Below, piece after piece: positions 11,401 to 19,891 of a stretch of DNA of 64,000 bases; the stretch's first letter is position 1, and the number at the start of each line of letters is the position of its first letter. The DNA is from Sporocytophaga myxococcoides DSM 11118. GTDB taxonomy: Bacteria > Bacteroidota > Bacteroidia > Cytophagales > Cytophagaceae. The stretch spans positions 494,445 to 558,444 of the forward strand of contig NZ_KE384561.1 in NCBI RefSeq assembly GCF_000426725.1. The letters run 5' to 3'. A program made the position numbers and the translations under genes. The notes beneath the pieces are model-generated. The model was given only the letters and a program-made list of their open reading frames with translations. It searched no databases and was not told the DNA's origin.

Positions 11401-14400
11401 CTGTAACAAGCCCGCTCGGAGCTACTGCACTGACATTTACAAGGGCAGTACCTGTACCCTTGCAGCCTTTGCTGTCTGTAACTGTTAGATTATATAGTAA
11501 GCTCGTTCCCATTTGGGGGGCCTGTACATTTGGAGTAAGTATATTGGCATTTGTAAGATATGTTGATGGAGTCCATACTCCTGTAAAACTTCCCGACCCT
11601 CCGGCAACAGGTAAATTCAGCGTCTCGATGCCTCCTTTGCAAGTATTATAGGTTTTATTACCCACGGTCACCGGTTGAATGGTAATTTTTACATCATCAG
11701 AATTTACACAACCAGAAGTTAAATTCCTGGCATTTACAGTATAGTTATATGTTCCTGGTATAACAGTATTAAATTTAGGATTTGATATTGCAGCATTACT
11801 TAAATAATTAACTCCGGTGCTTGGGCTGCATGACCACGAATAAGTGGTATTCGGCTTTGAAGCGCTCCCCAGCTGCAGTTCATTTCCCGGGCAGACGGAA
11901 ATATCAGGACCGGCATTTGCTCCGGGATAATACAAAGTCACAGTAATTGACTTTGAATCCAGCTGAGTAAGACTTTGGCAATCATTATGGGCGAGGCTTA
12001 TTATAAAGGTATCTGTATAAGGGAATACAGGAAGATTCGTTCCGTTCTTAAAATCAATCTTATTATTTTTTAATTCACCTGTTTTGGCACCATGTATTTT
12101 TATTTCATAAGGACAAGTGTATGAATCGACCTCCACATTAAATTCAGGATATGCGCCTTTATTCCAGCAGGTAGTTGATAAGGATACATTCCCCAGAACT
12201 GCCTTACAGTCTCCGGGTCCCATGCCAGGTACAACTATTACTGCATCGTTCTTAACTTGTTTTTCCCATATTAAATAGGGCCTTGGTTTATGGTTTTTCA
12301 CGAACAAGGATGAGCTATATTTGCCTGGTTGCGTGTAAAATACAGTATGCGGTCCATAACCGGTTGCAGTTGGTGGACTTGCAAATGTACCTGACCAGGC
12401 ATCCTTATCAAATTCCCAAGTATATTTCATGTCTGGTGATTCAGGAAAATAACCGGCATACATAACTGGTACGTTACAGCCTACAGTTATCGGATCGTCT
12501 TTTGACGCAGGTTCTCCATTTATTAAATAAGCAGCAGATGAACTTGGGATATCTGAAATATTCACACAGCCCTTACGAATCTTTGTATCGCAGTTATCCC
12601 CATCACAAACCTTTAGAGAAACCGTGTAGGTACCAAAATCGCGGTAAACATGACTTCCATGCATTGACGATGATGTCGTACCGTCTCCAAAATCCCAAAG
12701 ATAACTGGTAAGCGGAAAACTACTTCCGCCGGTACTCTCATCCGAAAACGCCACATTGCCACCAGGTCTGATTCCTATCGGAGGGCAACCACTAAACTCT
12801 GCTCTTAAAGGAGTTATTCTTGGATCGTTTACGGTTATAAAAGCATTTTTTATTTCTATAACAGTACCTGTATTATCAGTTACCTGTAGCGAAATATTTT
12901 TAATACCTGATGAGCTAAAAGAGACTGTAGGATTTGAAGTTACCAGGCTTGATGCGTCTGCGTCTGGTCCAAAATTCCAGAGGTAGGCTGGAGAACTTTC
13001 ATTGCCGGAAACAGTGCTGGTAAATTCAATTTCTTCACCGGGTTGTATATATCTCCTAGACGAAGTAAAATCTACCAGCATGGTGCTGCTGGAATTTTGA
13101 ACATCAATATAGGCTGCCTTTTGTTCTGTAATACAACCTTCATCGTCGCATACTGTCAGCTTTACCCACTTATTCCCTGTAGATGTATAATAAACTGAAG
13201 GAGGTTCTTCTTCATCACTAGTGGCAGGTACAGCGTCTATTCCAAAGTCCCACTCATACGTCACATCACCAACTCCTCCTGAACTCCCGTTCGTAAAAGT
13301 AACTTCTTCGTTGACTAAAGCTTCGGTTTTATCTGCTGAGAAATTTACTTCCATACATGTAGATAATGTACGCATCTGAGCACCTGTACGCGCTTGTTGT
13401 TGATTGTTGCCGGGACAAGATTCTACTTCAGGTGCAGGGCAATAGGTATCTGTTTCCTGAACATTTCCTAAATAGACCCCAAAGTGGCCATGATCAAATG
13501 ATGTGGAAAATCTTCCGTATACAGAAGTTGCTATTGGTAGGTCATTTGGAGGATTAGGATTAGGATGAATTCTGGGATCAAAATTAGGGTCAGTTTCACA
13601 GAGATCTCCTCCAAAACCTTCCTTGAGAACGCCAACAATTCTCTTATTATTATCAAACAAAGCTGAACCGGATGAACCTTCGGCAGTATATCCGGAATTC
13701 CAATTGTCAACTTCCCAAAATACAGGAACTCCTGAACCTAACTGACGATTATAGAAACTTATCTTTTTTACATCGCCATGCGGATGGTGAATACCAACAA
13801 AAGGCGGTTGCGGGCTTGAGGCTCTGGACCATCCAGCATAGCAGACATTTTGAGGTGTTGAATTCAAACGCATCAATAAATAATCCCTTTCCCTATCTCC
13901 GGATAAACGTCTTGCGCCTGTAATTGAATTTATTGCGTTAACGGAATTGGAAATACTATGCCCATCACCGTTGCAATCAGGATCATAGTGATTAAACAAT
14001 ACAACCCATTTAGAGAAATCAAAACAAAGATCGGTCTTATCACTACAATCTGCATTTGCATCATCAATATTGTGAAATGCTGTTAAAAAGTATGGTTCTT
14101 TGTCATTATTGGAATTGTTAATTAATGTTCCCGTTGCATGACCTACATATCTCCCACTGGGCATTTTATATAAAATTAAAGCTACCGCTTTCGCTTCATT
14201 TGCATAAGGCAGAGCTTCTGGACAAGAAACATTCTTTATACAAGAAACATCTCCATAACTTAACATAGGATTAGGAACAAATGGACCTACCCCCTTTAAA
14301 AATTGTAAAACATTGGCAAAGTCATGTATAACTTCGCCGACTACTACCTCTCCATGAAATTCAACATTTGAAGGCTCATAGTACTCTATTATTATTGAGC

Positions 14401-14875
14401 TTCCATATATTGGTTGTGTTGCCAGTGTTCCTTGAGCACTATTGTTCAAAGAACTCAATGCGCCCAATACCACGGAATGGTCCTCATTGTAAATAAAAAG
14501 CTGAGCTTTATCAGGCAAATGAAACCTGCTAAAAACAACTTCCATTGAATAGGCAGTTGAGGAGCTTACTTTATATCTCCAAAGCGCACCTCCGTCAGAC
14601 AAAACTTCTTTGAATCCTTGTTTAATAATATCGACATTGACAGCATTTATCAATCCATATATATTCGGACTGATCTTTTTTGCCTTCTCCAGCTCTTCTT
14701 TGTTATCAATAGCAGGAACTGTACTAACAGGAATAGAAGGCTCTCCCCGACTCCTTTTATTCTTTTCTATTGTAAATGATTTGGGAGTACCTCCTGTTGT
14801 TCTCTGTCCTTCTGCAATAAAGGGTAGCCGGATCAACAACAAAACCAAAATAATTAATCGTAAAAATGTATTCAT
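5432..14875 (-). CDS. Giant T9SS-exported trypsin-like protease/adhesin (3147 aa)
   Basis: Signal peptide about 1-24. Residues about 205-480 form a trypsin-like serine protease domain of the lysyl-endopeptidase type, with a complete triad: His268 (FLTAFHN), Asp331 (RERDYLLMRL) and Ser402 (EGSSGSALF). Next come several PKD-like domains (about 505-780, e.g. SYLWDFGDGTTSSSMHGSHVYRDFG), further Ig-like modules and an FN3 domain near 1150-1220. A six-fold repeat follows, each unit ending like LKIDGTGNKIWDKTIG (about 1230-1640, probably a propeller), then tandem Ig-like repeats (YYPGDPVMVPFTALGTF type), two LamG-like domains and a T9SS type A sorting domain (IYPNPNNGSFAVSM...KKMTIMK). The protein should be surface-bound or released and may bind and cleave proteinaceous material. 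The last part carries a tandem duplication (see repeat entry). The start ATG at 14875 directly precedes the hydrophobic leader. Confidence 0.88.
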   Translation of the reverse strand: MNTFLRLIILVLLLIRLPFIAEGQRTTGGTPKSFTIEKNKRSRGEPSIPVSTVPAIDNKEELEKAKKISPNIYGLINAVNVDIIKQGFKEVLSDGGALWRYKVSSSTAYSMEVVFSRFHLPDKAQLFIYNEDHSVVLGALSSLNNSAQGTLATQPIYGSSIIIEYYEPSNVEFHGEVVVGEVIHDFANVLQFLKGVGPFVPNPMLSYGDVSCIKNVSCPEALPYANEAKAVALILYKMPSGRYVGHATGTLINNSNNDKEPYFLTAFHNIDDANADCSDKTDLCFDFSKWVVLFNHYDPDCNGDGHSISNSVNAINSITGARRLSGDRERDYLLMRLNSTPQNVCYAGWSRASSPQPPFVGIHHPHGDVKKISFYNRQLGSGVPVFWEVDNWNSGYTAEGSSGSALFDNNKRIVGVLKEGFGGDLCETDPNFDPRIHPNPNPPNDLPIATSVYGRFSTSFDHGHFGVYLGNVQETDTYCPAPEVESCPGNNQQQARTGAQMRTLSTCMEVNFSADKTEALVNEEVTFTNGSSGGVGDVTYEWDFGIDAVPATSDEEEPPSVYYTSTGNKWVKLTVCDDEGCITEQKAAYIDVQNSSSTMLVDFTSSRRYIQPGEEIEFTSTVSGNESSPAYLWNFGPDADASSLVTSNPTVSFSSSGIKNISLQVTDNTGTVIEIKNAFITVNDPRITPLRAEFSGCPPIGIRPGGNVAFSDESTGGSSFPLTSYLWDFGDGTTSSSMHGSHVYRDFGTYTVSLKVCDGDNCDTKIRKGCVNISDIPSSSAAYLINGEPASKDDPITVGCNVPVMYAGYFPESPDMKYTWEFDKDAWSGTFASPPTATGYGPHTVFYTQPGKYSSSLFVKNHKPRPYLIWEKQVKNDAVIVVPGMGPGDCKAVLGNVSLSTTCWNKGAYPEFNVEVDSYTCPYEIKIHGAKTGELKNNKIDFKNGTNLPVFPYTDTFIISLAHNDCQSLTQLDSKSITVTLYYPGANAGPDISVCPGNELQLGSASKPNTTYSWSCSPSTGVNYLSNAAISNPKFNTVIPGTYNYTVNARNLTSGCVNSDDVKITIQPVTVGNKTYNTCKGGIETLNLPVAGGSGSFTGVWTPSTYLTNANILTPNVQAPQMGTSLLYNLTVTDSKGCKGTGTALVNVSAVAPSGLVTVGGFKEVKLTWIDNSTTETAFVVERSTDATSGFVAIATVGENITSFTDNSASLGVTYYYRVYAKNATTPNLGTSNNSSAYTNIPIAWDKTYGGSVDESDVKIYPTTDGGYILGATTKSNAGFDVSENHSSGSGTSLVGGLSTMWIVKLDACGNKVWDKKFNVFEESYEFRDLVEVSDGYVLLGRRWYPNSGSAFNNVLSGYDTYVTKISKSGVQIWGKKYGNINSEHPGSIIPSGDGGFIIGSHSNSPAGGDKSEGYVSTNSWNYYFPNYDLWILKIDGTGNKIWDKTIGNLDMNESIHSLCASADGGYLIASESVQNASGITPGLIRLTKIDAAGKKLWTYTYAASSGSYGGSGIASMIMTSDGNYIIGTINNENYALLKVDPNGTLIWKKEYGGSGGDRFYSVKEFPNGNLLIGGSSGSPKSGAKSEPSYGGEDYWFLKTDKLGNILWDKTIRGTSGDRLGNLAVVNDDDFLMAGASSSPRGGDKSEAGRGGSDIWILKVGSGQNSGSMTLGNINPTAYFPSAVVAIPFNASCTKPGETFTAQLSDQNGSFTNPASMPVNIGTSGATSGTINGTIPADAIPGTGYKIRVISSVTQTTSADNGQYITIKPSQITTGTISPLAYMPGATLSVPYSILGVFKSGNVFTAQLSDANGYFVNSVNIGTLTSTNAGTISATIPANTPVGRGYRIRVVGSNPLINGSDNGVNISVGRLFTETIIDKVYYPGDPVMVPFTALGTFNSGNTFTAILSDVTGSFTANTVNIGTLSGKISGQINAVIPISTVPGATYRIKVVSSNPAIDGTVNTKDIIVGFPIVTLGSLSTNRILSGSTISVPYTVNGIFSATNKFTVQLSDAQGSFLRPVTLGSVISSTSGSINVQIPLAVPMGSGYRIRIISSLPATVSNDNGVDISIFGILTNTVSPAIYYAGDAMTVSYLTNLQFASGNKFNVELSDASGSFVNPRVIGSSSQPGPVNALIPMDVPSGSLYRVRVVSINPAVTGLSNPENITINQSSLTVDLTQTVICPGAIAIPFTTTGNFNPDNIFTVLLSDATGNFDDPYILEMNSFPSSGSWMINVTIPKYILAGSGYKIRVESSSPYLESDVNVTIKETPRAINSFSSTNINLNETIDIRSGSVLSFDGINDYVSVPGYSKPANGGPITVEFWLKVNAADLRKSSTFSVGTDEYDRLQVHAPYNDGILTFDYGNLNNPASRINVDYNPYLDKWTHVALVSSGKANTFKGIYLNGKLVKSENTSDGNAMALSGLKIGCFVNNTLFVKGMIDEFRVWNVMRTAEEIQVGMIKFIDENTAGLQLYLQMHEGKGPEIKDKSGKGLNGTVYGAEWTSPSTNMTYNWMPATNPTSGPNVTASPDYTGNFVSTVTDNTTGCVGQYTTKVNVKDGIYTNSVNPVSYYRGESIQVSFKTNISFPAGTIFNVQLSDVKGSFANYQIIGSSTQIGTINATIPINTPIGSDYRVRVVSANPNIIGTQNPENITVKAPSVTVDLAEGSTICTGEIYVPIIMEGFYYPGNTFTLMLSDASGSFTNPVILNSFPYSNSGSAQMRAELPRDLILNGSYKIRVQSSNPVVYDDATVVVKEGARAVSSFSSTNICPGETINLTGGKVLSFDGVDDKVTVPSFSNPANGGAITVEFWLNVDPANGRTRSAFSVGSDNNERLQAHTPGANGLLVFDYGNINNSSSRITADYQPYLGRWTHIAFVSSGKANTFKGIYINGKLVASANTSDGNNILLSNLRIGSFINNSFFLNGNIDEFRIWNTMRTEAEIKDGMYHTIEAGTLGLKLYLQMHEGSGSVAKDKSGNGINGTINGPTWTFMYPSANATYFWSSPAGLQSGPDLSVTPLQTTTYSLVVKKTVSGCEAKDFTKVNVQPAPCAPKSLVAQQFGIDGPSSVSNIHRLEEEGIEIYPNPNNGSFAVSMNQAQSVTIQIIDAKGNKVREFSSSEDKINVEAMELGAGFYAVNIISNGKMISKKMTIMK
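5760..8665 (-). repeat. Tandem 1.46-kb duplication inside the giant gene
   Basis: Two copies of a module (two Ig-like domains, one LamG-like domain, one short Ig/PKD-like domain) follow each other, about 8665-7215 and 7215-5760. Landmarks recur at a constant offset of about 1.46 kb: YYAGDAMTV/YYRGESIQV, LSFDGINDYV/LSFDGVDDKV, SSGKANTFKGIY in both, LYLQMHEGKG/LYLQMHEGSG. Whole stretches are identical at protein level, so the duplication is fairly recent or kept similar by recombination. Confidence 0.85.
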
Positions 14876-15171
14876 ATTACCTATTTATTGAAAAATTGAG
14901 TCACTGAATTCACAAAGTTACCCCAGACCTACCCCAAATTCAATAGCCAAACCTGGTCATTTTTTTGCAAATCGACCCATTAACAGATTTCCGAACCTGA
15001 AGATTTTATGGTACTTTTAGCAAAGAGGCTACCCGGTAGAACTACTTTATAATAAAGAAAATGAGATAAATACAATAGAAACAAGGGGCGCAAAAAAAAT
15101 TACAAAGGCACACTAGCCTGAAAATTAAAAATAAACTACTTAATAATTCATTAACAGAATTAGGATTTGAT

Positions 15172-15630
15172 TTAATCTATCATTTCATCCCCTCTTTGCA
15201 CTTCTCCACCTTCAAGCTTCAGGTAAAAATCATTCCATTCCATGTAATCAAAAGGGCCATATTCAAGCAGTTTATCAAGGTTTGTGTTAAAAATTTTTAT
15301 CTCTGATCTTTCATCAATAAGTATAAATAATTGTTTTAACATTTTACCATCTTTATTCTGAAGAGCTATTAGATAATCACCATATGTTCCGACAGCGAAT
15401 ACCAACCCATTCAAATTCCATTGACTTTTAAACCACATAGACTTTGACACAATGAAGTTTTCAGAAGGGTCATCCGGGTTATCTGTCACAGTGGGGAAAG
15501 TCCATTCTTCTTCGCCAAACATTACATCGGGACTTTCAAGCTTTCTGATGAAATCAAAAAGCTTTTTTGGAAATCGTAGCTCAAGTTTTAATTCAGCTTC
15601 ACGAAGCTTATCGGATACATGCTTTAACAT
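15172..15630 (-). CDS. SMI1/KNR4 (SUKH)-like protein
   Basis: The 152-residue protein begins with an amphipathic region (AELKLELRFPKKLFDFIRKLESPD) and continues with strands such as WNLNGLVFAVGTYGDYLIALQNKDGKM and a C-terminal FNTNLDKLLEYGPFD. This is the layout of SUKH superfamily proteins, where a leading helix with an L.FP.. motif precedes a beta sheet. Many SUKH proteins are immunity proteins of polymorphic toxins, but no toxin gene is next to this one. It lies 24 bp downstream of the 5'-nucleotidase gene on the same strand and probably shares its transcript. Assignment is by pattern only. Confidence 0.62.
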   Translation of the reverse strand: MLKHVSDKLREAELKLELRFPKKLFDFIRKLESPDVMFGEEEWTFPTVTDNPDDPSENFIVSKSMWFKSQWNLNGLVFAVGTYGDYLIALQNKDGKMLKQLFILIDERSEIKIFNTNLDKLLEYGPFDYMEWNDFYLKLEGGEVQRGDEMID

Positions 15631-15654
15631 TTTAAAAATCTTTATAATAGTTGG

Positions 15655-17226
15655 TTATTCATTCACCCATAATGGACTTTTCATTCCAGACTTAATATAT
15701 GTAATAACGGAATTTCTGACATCGTTTTTAGAATAAGCTTTATCAATACTTGTATTAGCAAGAGCATCAGGTGTTGTTTGAGTAAATTTATTTATAAACT
15801 CAAGATTTTTTTCTTTACCTTTTGAAAGGAAAGTAGGCATCACTGCAGTATAGGTATTACTTAAGATGATCTGCTTTCCATTTAAAACCCATACATTATT
15901 TTTCCTTTCAGCACCTTCAATCTGTAAAAATCCTCCACTCCCTTTCTGATATACTGCAGTGCCGATATTAAGTATCTTCAATAGTTCCTCTCCAGTAAGT
16001 TTTACAAGGGAAAGACTTCCTCCAAATGGTAAAGATCTTAATATATCTGCTTGAGTTATTTCACCCTTCATCTGATCATCAATCCTTATACTGCCGCTAT
16101 TTAAAATAGCAATATCTGCTTCCGGGAAGGAGTATAATAGCGAATTAGTAACAAGTCTTGTAAAATTAGTTGACTGTGACCTAATGAACGGCTCTCTTGC
16201 TTCCAGCGGCAAATCTGCCCTCATCAGTTTTTCCTTCGCAACAAAACCCAGAGAATACACCACACTATCTCTGAATGCAACCCATTTTTGCACTGTTTTA
16301 TTAACCTCACTATCAAAAGGAACTGATGAGTTTATTATTTTCAATTCGGAAATAACATTCACTTCACGAGTGTCTGGCGCATACGTCACCTTATGAATAC
16401 AGGCAGATTTCGCATTGGCATCTGCTTTACAAATCAAAACTTTTCCAACTTCCTGATACATGTGCATATGTTCATGACCACCGATGATAAGATCAAGACC
16501 AGGTACAACCTTTGCCAGCTTCTTATCCATTTCCATTTCAAGATGTGTAAGCCCTACAATTACATCACAGCTATCTTTTATTCTTTCATAAGTATCCTTG
16601 ACAGAACTATATATATCGTCATACACAATTGAATCTGTCTTATTAAAAGGAAGTGTTACCCCAATAATTCCGAGTCGAATCGATTGACCTTTTTCATATA
16701 TAAACTGATGAATTACATAGGGCCTGATTACCTCTGAAGTACCATTTTTATATTTCATGAAAGGCCCCGTGCTTCCATCTACTCTTTTTTCTTCAACATT
16801 GGAAGATACCCATGTAAACTCTGATTCGTTGATTCTTTCCTGTAATTGCCTTTTCTCAATATCAAATTCATGATTTCCGAAAGTGACATAATCAATACCT
16901 GTTGCATTCATCACATCTACCATCTGTTTGCCTGCAAGACGTTGACCATTATACTTTAGTGTTCCCATAAAAGAAGGACTGACAAAATCACCTGCAAGCA
17001 CCGCTATCGTGTTTTTATTATCTTTGACTAAATCCTTTCGAACTTTGGCAACGCGAGCCATACCGCCTTCTTCTCCTCCTGAAAGCGGTTCTATTTCATA
17101 AACATCATTGATCTGAAGAATAGTAAAAGTTAGTGGTTTATATTTGCCGGAAAGTTTCCTCTGACAGGAAATATAATTTAAGGAGACCAGCAAACATGCA
17201 AATACAAAAAAGCTATGTGGTTTCAT
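15655..17226 (-). CDS. 5'-nucleotidase/2',3'-cyclic phosphodiesterase family protein
   Basis: The 523-residue exported protein starts with a hydrophobic leader ending in YISC, possibly a lipobox. A calcineurin-like metallophosphatase domain follows (about 30-290) with the metal-binding blocks LQINDVYEIEP, AGDFVSPS, GNHEFD, VGLTHLEMEMD and GGHEHMHM. The usual first block is NDxHG/S, so the DVY version is slightly unusual. The 5'-nucleotidase C-terminal substrate-binding domain lies at about 335-500 (NSGSIRID, GGSLSLVKLTGEELLKIL). Family members hydrolyse nucleotides or UDP-sugars in the periplasm to salvage nucleosides and phosphate. Downstream, the SUKH-like gene follows after 24 bp. Confidence 0.88.
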   Translation of the reverse strand: MKPHSFFVFACLLVSLNYISCQRKLSGKYKPLTFTILQINDVYEIEPLSGGEEGGMARVAKVRKDLVKDNKNTIAVLAGDFVSPSFMGTLKYNGQRLAGKQMVDVMNATGIDYVTFGNHEFDIEKRQLQERINESEFTWVSSNVEEKRVDGSTGPFMKYKNGTSEVIRPYVIHQFIYEKGQSIRLGIIGVTLPFNKTDSIVYDDIYSSVKDTYERIKDSCDVIVGLTHLEMEMDKKLAKVVPGLDLIIGGHEHMHMYQEVGKVLICKADANAKSACIHKVTYAPDTREVNVISELKIINSSVPFDSEVNKTVQKWVAFRDSVVYSLGFVAKEKLMRADLPLEAREPFIRSQSTNFTRLVTNSLLYSFPEADIAILNSGSIRIDDQMKGEITQADILRSLPFGGSLSLVKLTGEELLKILNIGTAVYQKGSGGFLQIEGAERKNNVWVLNGKQIILSNTYTAVMPTFLSKGKEKNLEFINKFTQTTPDALANTSIDKAYSKNDVRNSVITYIKSGMKSPLWVNE

Positions 17227-17359
17227 GAATGTTTAGACGGAAAGATGATTAGCTTGAGAAATTAAATTTCCAATTGATGATAAAAGTATAAAAAATATTA
17301 TTCAGATCTATAATTGGTATTTCCGTTGCTTAATTTAATTAACCTATTATCCCTACTGA

Positions 17360-18181
17360 TTAATACAGTTTGATTTTTTGTTTCTTATTGTTATTAAACT
17401 CTTCTTTTAAGTCAAAATGTGTAACCTTAGAGTTGTCAAGTTTGTAGATTAAAACAAACTCCATATCTGTAATATCAATGAACGTAGAATAGAGTGTTCC
17501 TGCTGTTTGATTTTCTTTATTTTCTGAAGGCAACTGAACAGCCTTCGCTGCGACGTTTCCTATTCTCTTTAAATTAACAGTTTCGTTATTTTCTTTTATA
17601 TAACTTATGTCTTTCTCCATTGCATTGTATCGTTGACATGGATAATTTCCTTTGGTAGTATCAGTCAAAAGAAAGTTTGTAGCCAACAATACATTGTCCT
17701 TAATGAAAACCAAATTTCGTTTTCCATTTGCCCATTCTACCACAGCAGCATTACCTGTCTTATCACCCAAAAATAAGTGTCCATTAGTTAATGCAATTTT
17801 TTCCTGCTCTAATAAATCAATGGCTTCGGTTACCGTTTTACATTTAGATATAATTCTATCACCCAGATTCCCTTTTGGTTTACTATACCCATCTATTGCA
17901 GGCTCCTCAGGAGTAGCCGCTCCATCAAAAAATAATCCATATTCATTTACACCACCTTGTGCAAAATTGTCCCATCCATACCATAACCTGGCATATTCGT
18001 TCTTTGAACTGGGAAGAATTTCGATATATGGCTTTATGTCATACCAATAATCCTCATTATTGGCAACATAAATCTTACCAGTTGCAGGATCAACATAATA
18101 CAATATAGAGCAAGCATTGGTATTACAATAAATCAATGTGAAGATAAGAAGCCATGTTATTTTGTAAAATAATATTCTCAT
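17360..18181 (-). CDS. Exported choloylglycine hydrolase/linear amide hydrolase-like protein
   Basis: The 273-residue protein has a leader (MRILFYKITWLLIFTLIYCNTNA) directly followed by Cys24, so removal of the leader would expose an N-terminal cysteine. That is the nucleophile position of the Ntn-hydrolase choloylglycine hydrolase/penicillin V acylase family. The following sequence fits the family (CSILYYVDPATGKIYVANNEDYWYD, later WARFAQGGVNEYG-like text seen here as WDNFAQGGVNEYGLFFDG and AVVEWANGKRNLVF). These enzymes cleave linear amide bonds such as bile salts, penicillin V or acyl-homoserine lactones; the substrate here is unknown. The Cys could instead be a lipoprotein cysteine, but NTNAC is a poor lipobox. 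Confidence 0.75.
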   Translation of the reverse strand: MRILFYKITWLLIFTLIYCNTNACSILYYVDPATGKIYVANNEDYWYDIKPYIEILPSSKNEYARLWYGWDNFAQGGVNEYGLFFDGAATPEEPAIDGYSKPKGNLGDRIISKCKTVTEAIDLLEQEKIALTNGHLFLGDKTGNAAVVEWANGKRNLVFIKDNVLLATNFLLTDTTKGNYPCQRYNAMEKDISYIKENNETVNLKRIGNVAAKAVQLPSENKENQTAGTLYSTFIDITDMEFVLIYKLDNSKVTHFDLKEEFNNNKKQKIKLY

Positions 18182-18261
18182 AATTCAGATTCAGAATTTC
18201 AATTAACACATTAGTACCCAATCATCAAATCTTTCAGAAGACATAATATGTAAGGAGGTTC

Positions 18262-18630
18262 TCATTTTACCTCAATTATATATTTTTCAGGTACCCCATA
18301 ATCTTCATCGCAACTCATAGTTGCTGTTAATAGCTTTAATTCGACAGTATCAATGCCGATAGATTTTCCCTGCAAAGTAAAAGCTGCTACAAAATTACAC
18401 CCTTCGCAATCTTCAGGTCCCTCATCAATCGTTTTTCGTCCTAATAAGGTCACATGCTTTAATTCCTTTTCATTGGACAGGCAGTAATAACAGCAAGAAT
18501 TAGTAGAATAATAGAGATCCAATTTTTCACCGATTGAAATAATATATCTGTCTTTATTAGTATACCTCTTACATCCGCCCAAAGTCAATCCTAATAATAT
18601 TACTAAAAGTCTTAAATGCCTATTTTTCAT
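18262..18630 (-). CDS. Small putative lipoprotein
   Basis: This 122-residue protein has a clear lipoprotein signal: a basic start, hydrophobic LLVILLGLTL and lipobox LGGC with Cys20. The mature part is small, with several cysteines (NSCCYYCLSNEKE, EDCEGCNFVA) that could form disulfides or bind metal in the periplasm. I do not recognise a family. It lies about 80 bp upstream of the choloylglycine-hydrolase-like gene on the same strand and may be co-transcribed. Confidence 0.65.
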   Translation of the reverse strand: MKNRHLRLLVILLGLTLGGCKRYTNKDRYIISIGEKLDLYYSTNSCCYYCLSNEKELKHVTLLGRKTIDEGPEDCEGCNFVAAFTLQGKSIGIDTVELKLLTATMSCDEDYGVPEKYIIEVK

Positions 18631-18767
18631 ATTTAATATAAAAATATCTATTTAAGCAGTAATAATCAAAATGCAGAATAAATAAGGATTGTCTGCTGAC
18701 ACTTCCGGGAAGTGCAGCAGATGTCGGTATTGATGAATATAGGTTAAATAAATGTATGTTTTAGAAA

Positions 18768-19772
18768 CTATAACTGATCGAAAAGATCATTTGGTTTTAT
18801 CAGGGTGTAATTGCTTATTTTCTTCATTTCAAGCAATGTTTCACCATGCCTGTCAGTTTGAAACATGGATTCAAAAACGGCTCCCCAAACGATTTCGTTA
18901 TGTTTGTACGAAACCCTCGAGTGCACGACCTGACTGTATACATCATCAAAAGCCTTAAACAAAACAAGAAATTCAACATTAGATTCTTCCAGATCCTCTT
19001 TGGTCCAGCCCTGAATAGGACTTTCTGAATCAATAACATGAACCACTGTCCAGTTTAATGGGAAGAAATTGATTTTATTAATTTCTAGTTTAAGATTATT
19101 AAATTTCCGTATTGGTCTATCACACGAAGCATCTACCCAAGAAAAAATCAGTTGCACCTCAGCGTCCAGTAATTGATTTTTACGAGCATTGGCAATTCTG
19201 AACTGAAATGATTTCTGACCCTTATAAGGCGCTATTAACGCCTGGTCGCTGGAAAGTAGTTTTACATTAGGCATAGAGAAACGACCGTACATGATACCAG
19301 TGGCCACTGCAAAGCACATCAAGCCGGTAAGAGACTCAAAAAAAGCAACCAGGTTAGCACCTAATCCCAATGGACTCACTCTTCCATATCCCACTGTCGT
19401 CAATGTTTGAGACGAAAAGAAGAATACCTCGAAAAACTTTTCAATGGTATTTAAGCCTGGCCTTCTTACGACGCCCTCTATCCCAGCGATATAGTAAAGG
19501 CCAGTAAAGAACAAATTAAAAACCAGGTAAAGAATGATAATGGCAATAGTAAACGTAGCCCAATCAGCAGAAGTAAACCAGTGATACAGACTATTATTAT
19601 TACCATACAGCATTATCCCTGATCTTCTCACATTAAATCTACCGTCATGGAATATCAGACGTTCGTTCTCTGTTTCAGGAGAACTACCAAATCCTAATTC
19701 TTCAATTTTATATTGAGTAGTAAAGGGGTGTTTATTGCATTTTTCTGATTTATTCTCGGAACCTTGCTCCAT
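18768..19772 (-). CDS. Inward-rectifier potassium channel (KirBac type)
   Basis: The 334-residue protein has the KirBac architecture: a cytoplasmic N-terminal slide helix, TM1 at about 72-97 (FTIAIIILYLVFNLFFTGLYY), a pore helix and selectivity filter T126-V-G-Y-G-R131, TM2 at about 140-162 and a C-terminal cytoplasmic Ig-like gating domain (SFQFRIANARKNQLLDAEVQLIFSW..., LNWTVVHVIDSESPIQGWTKEDLEESN, HEIVWGAVFESMF). TVGYGR, with the Arg directly after the filter, distinguishes Kir channels from voltage-gated ones. It conducts K+ across the inner membrane. It appears to be a stand-alone gene. Confidence 0.93.
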   Translation of the reverse strand: MEQGSENKSEKCNKHPFTTQYKIEELGFGSSPETENERLIFHDGRFNVRRSGIMLYGNNNSLYHWFTSADWATFTIAIIILYLVFNLFFTGLYYIAGIEGVVRRPGLNTIEKFFEVFFFSSQTLTTVGYGRVSPLGLGANLVAFFESLTGLMCFAVATGIMYGRFSMPNVKLLSSDQALIAPYKGQKSFQFRIANARKNQLLDAEVQLIFSWVDASCDRPIRKFNNLKLEINKINFFPLNWTVVHVIDSESPIQGWTKEDLEESNVEFLVLFKAFDDVYSQVVHSRVSYKHNEIVWGAVFESMFQTDRHGETLLEMKKISNYTLIKPNDLFDQL

Positions 19773-19891
19773 AACCCAAAAACTGCCTTAAGGAGTCAAA
19801 GTTTGAGATATAAGAAAAAACTATTCAGTAAGGGAGAAAAACGACTTTGTTGCCTTGTTTAAAGCATGAATGAAAGAAATTATGTAGGTGG

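Noticed and set aside
9249..13923. Several plus-strand ORFs of 60-100 codons inside the giant gene (and similar antisense ORFs in the NHL, AsmA-like and helicase genes)
   Set aside because: They are antisense shadows of long, well-supported coding sequences, lack ribosome-binding sites and encode no recognisable protein.
15172..15630. Toxin-immunity system around the SUKH-like gene
   Set aside because: No toxin, Rhs, or secretion-marker gene lies next to it; its neighbour is a 5'-nucleotidase.
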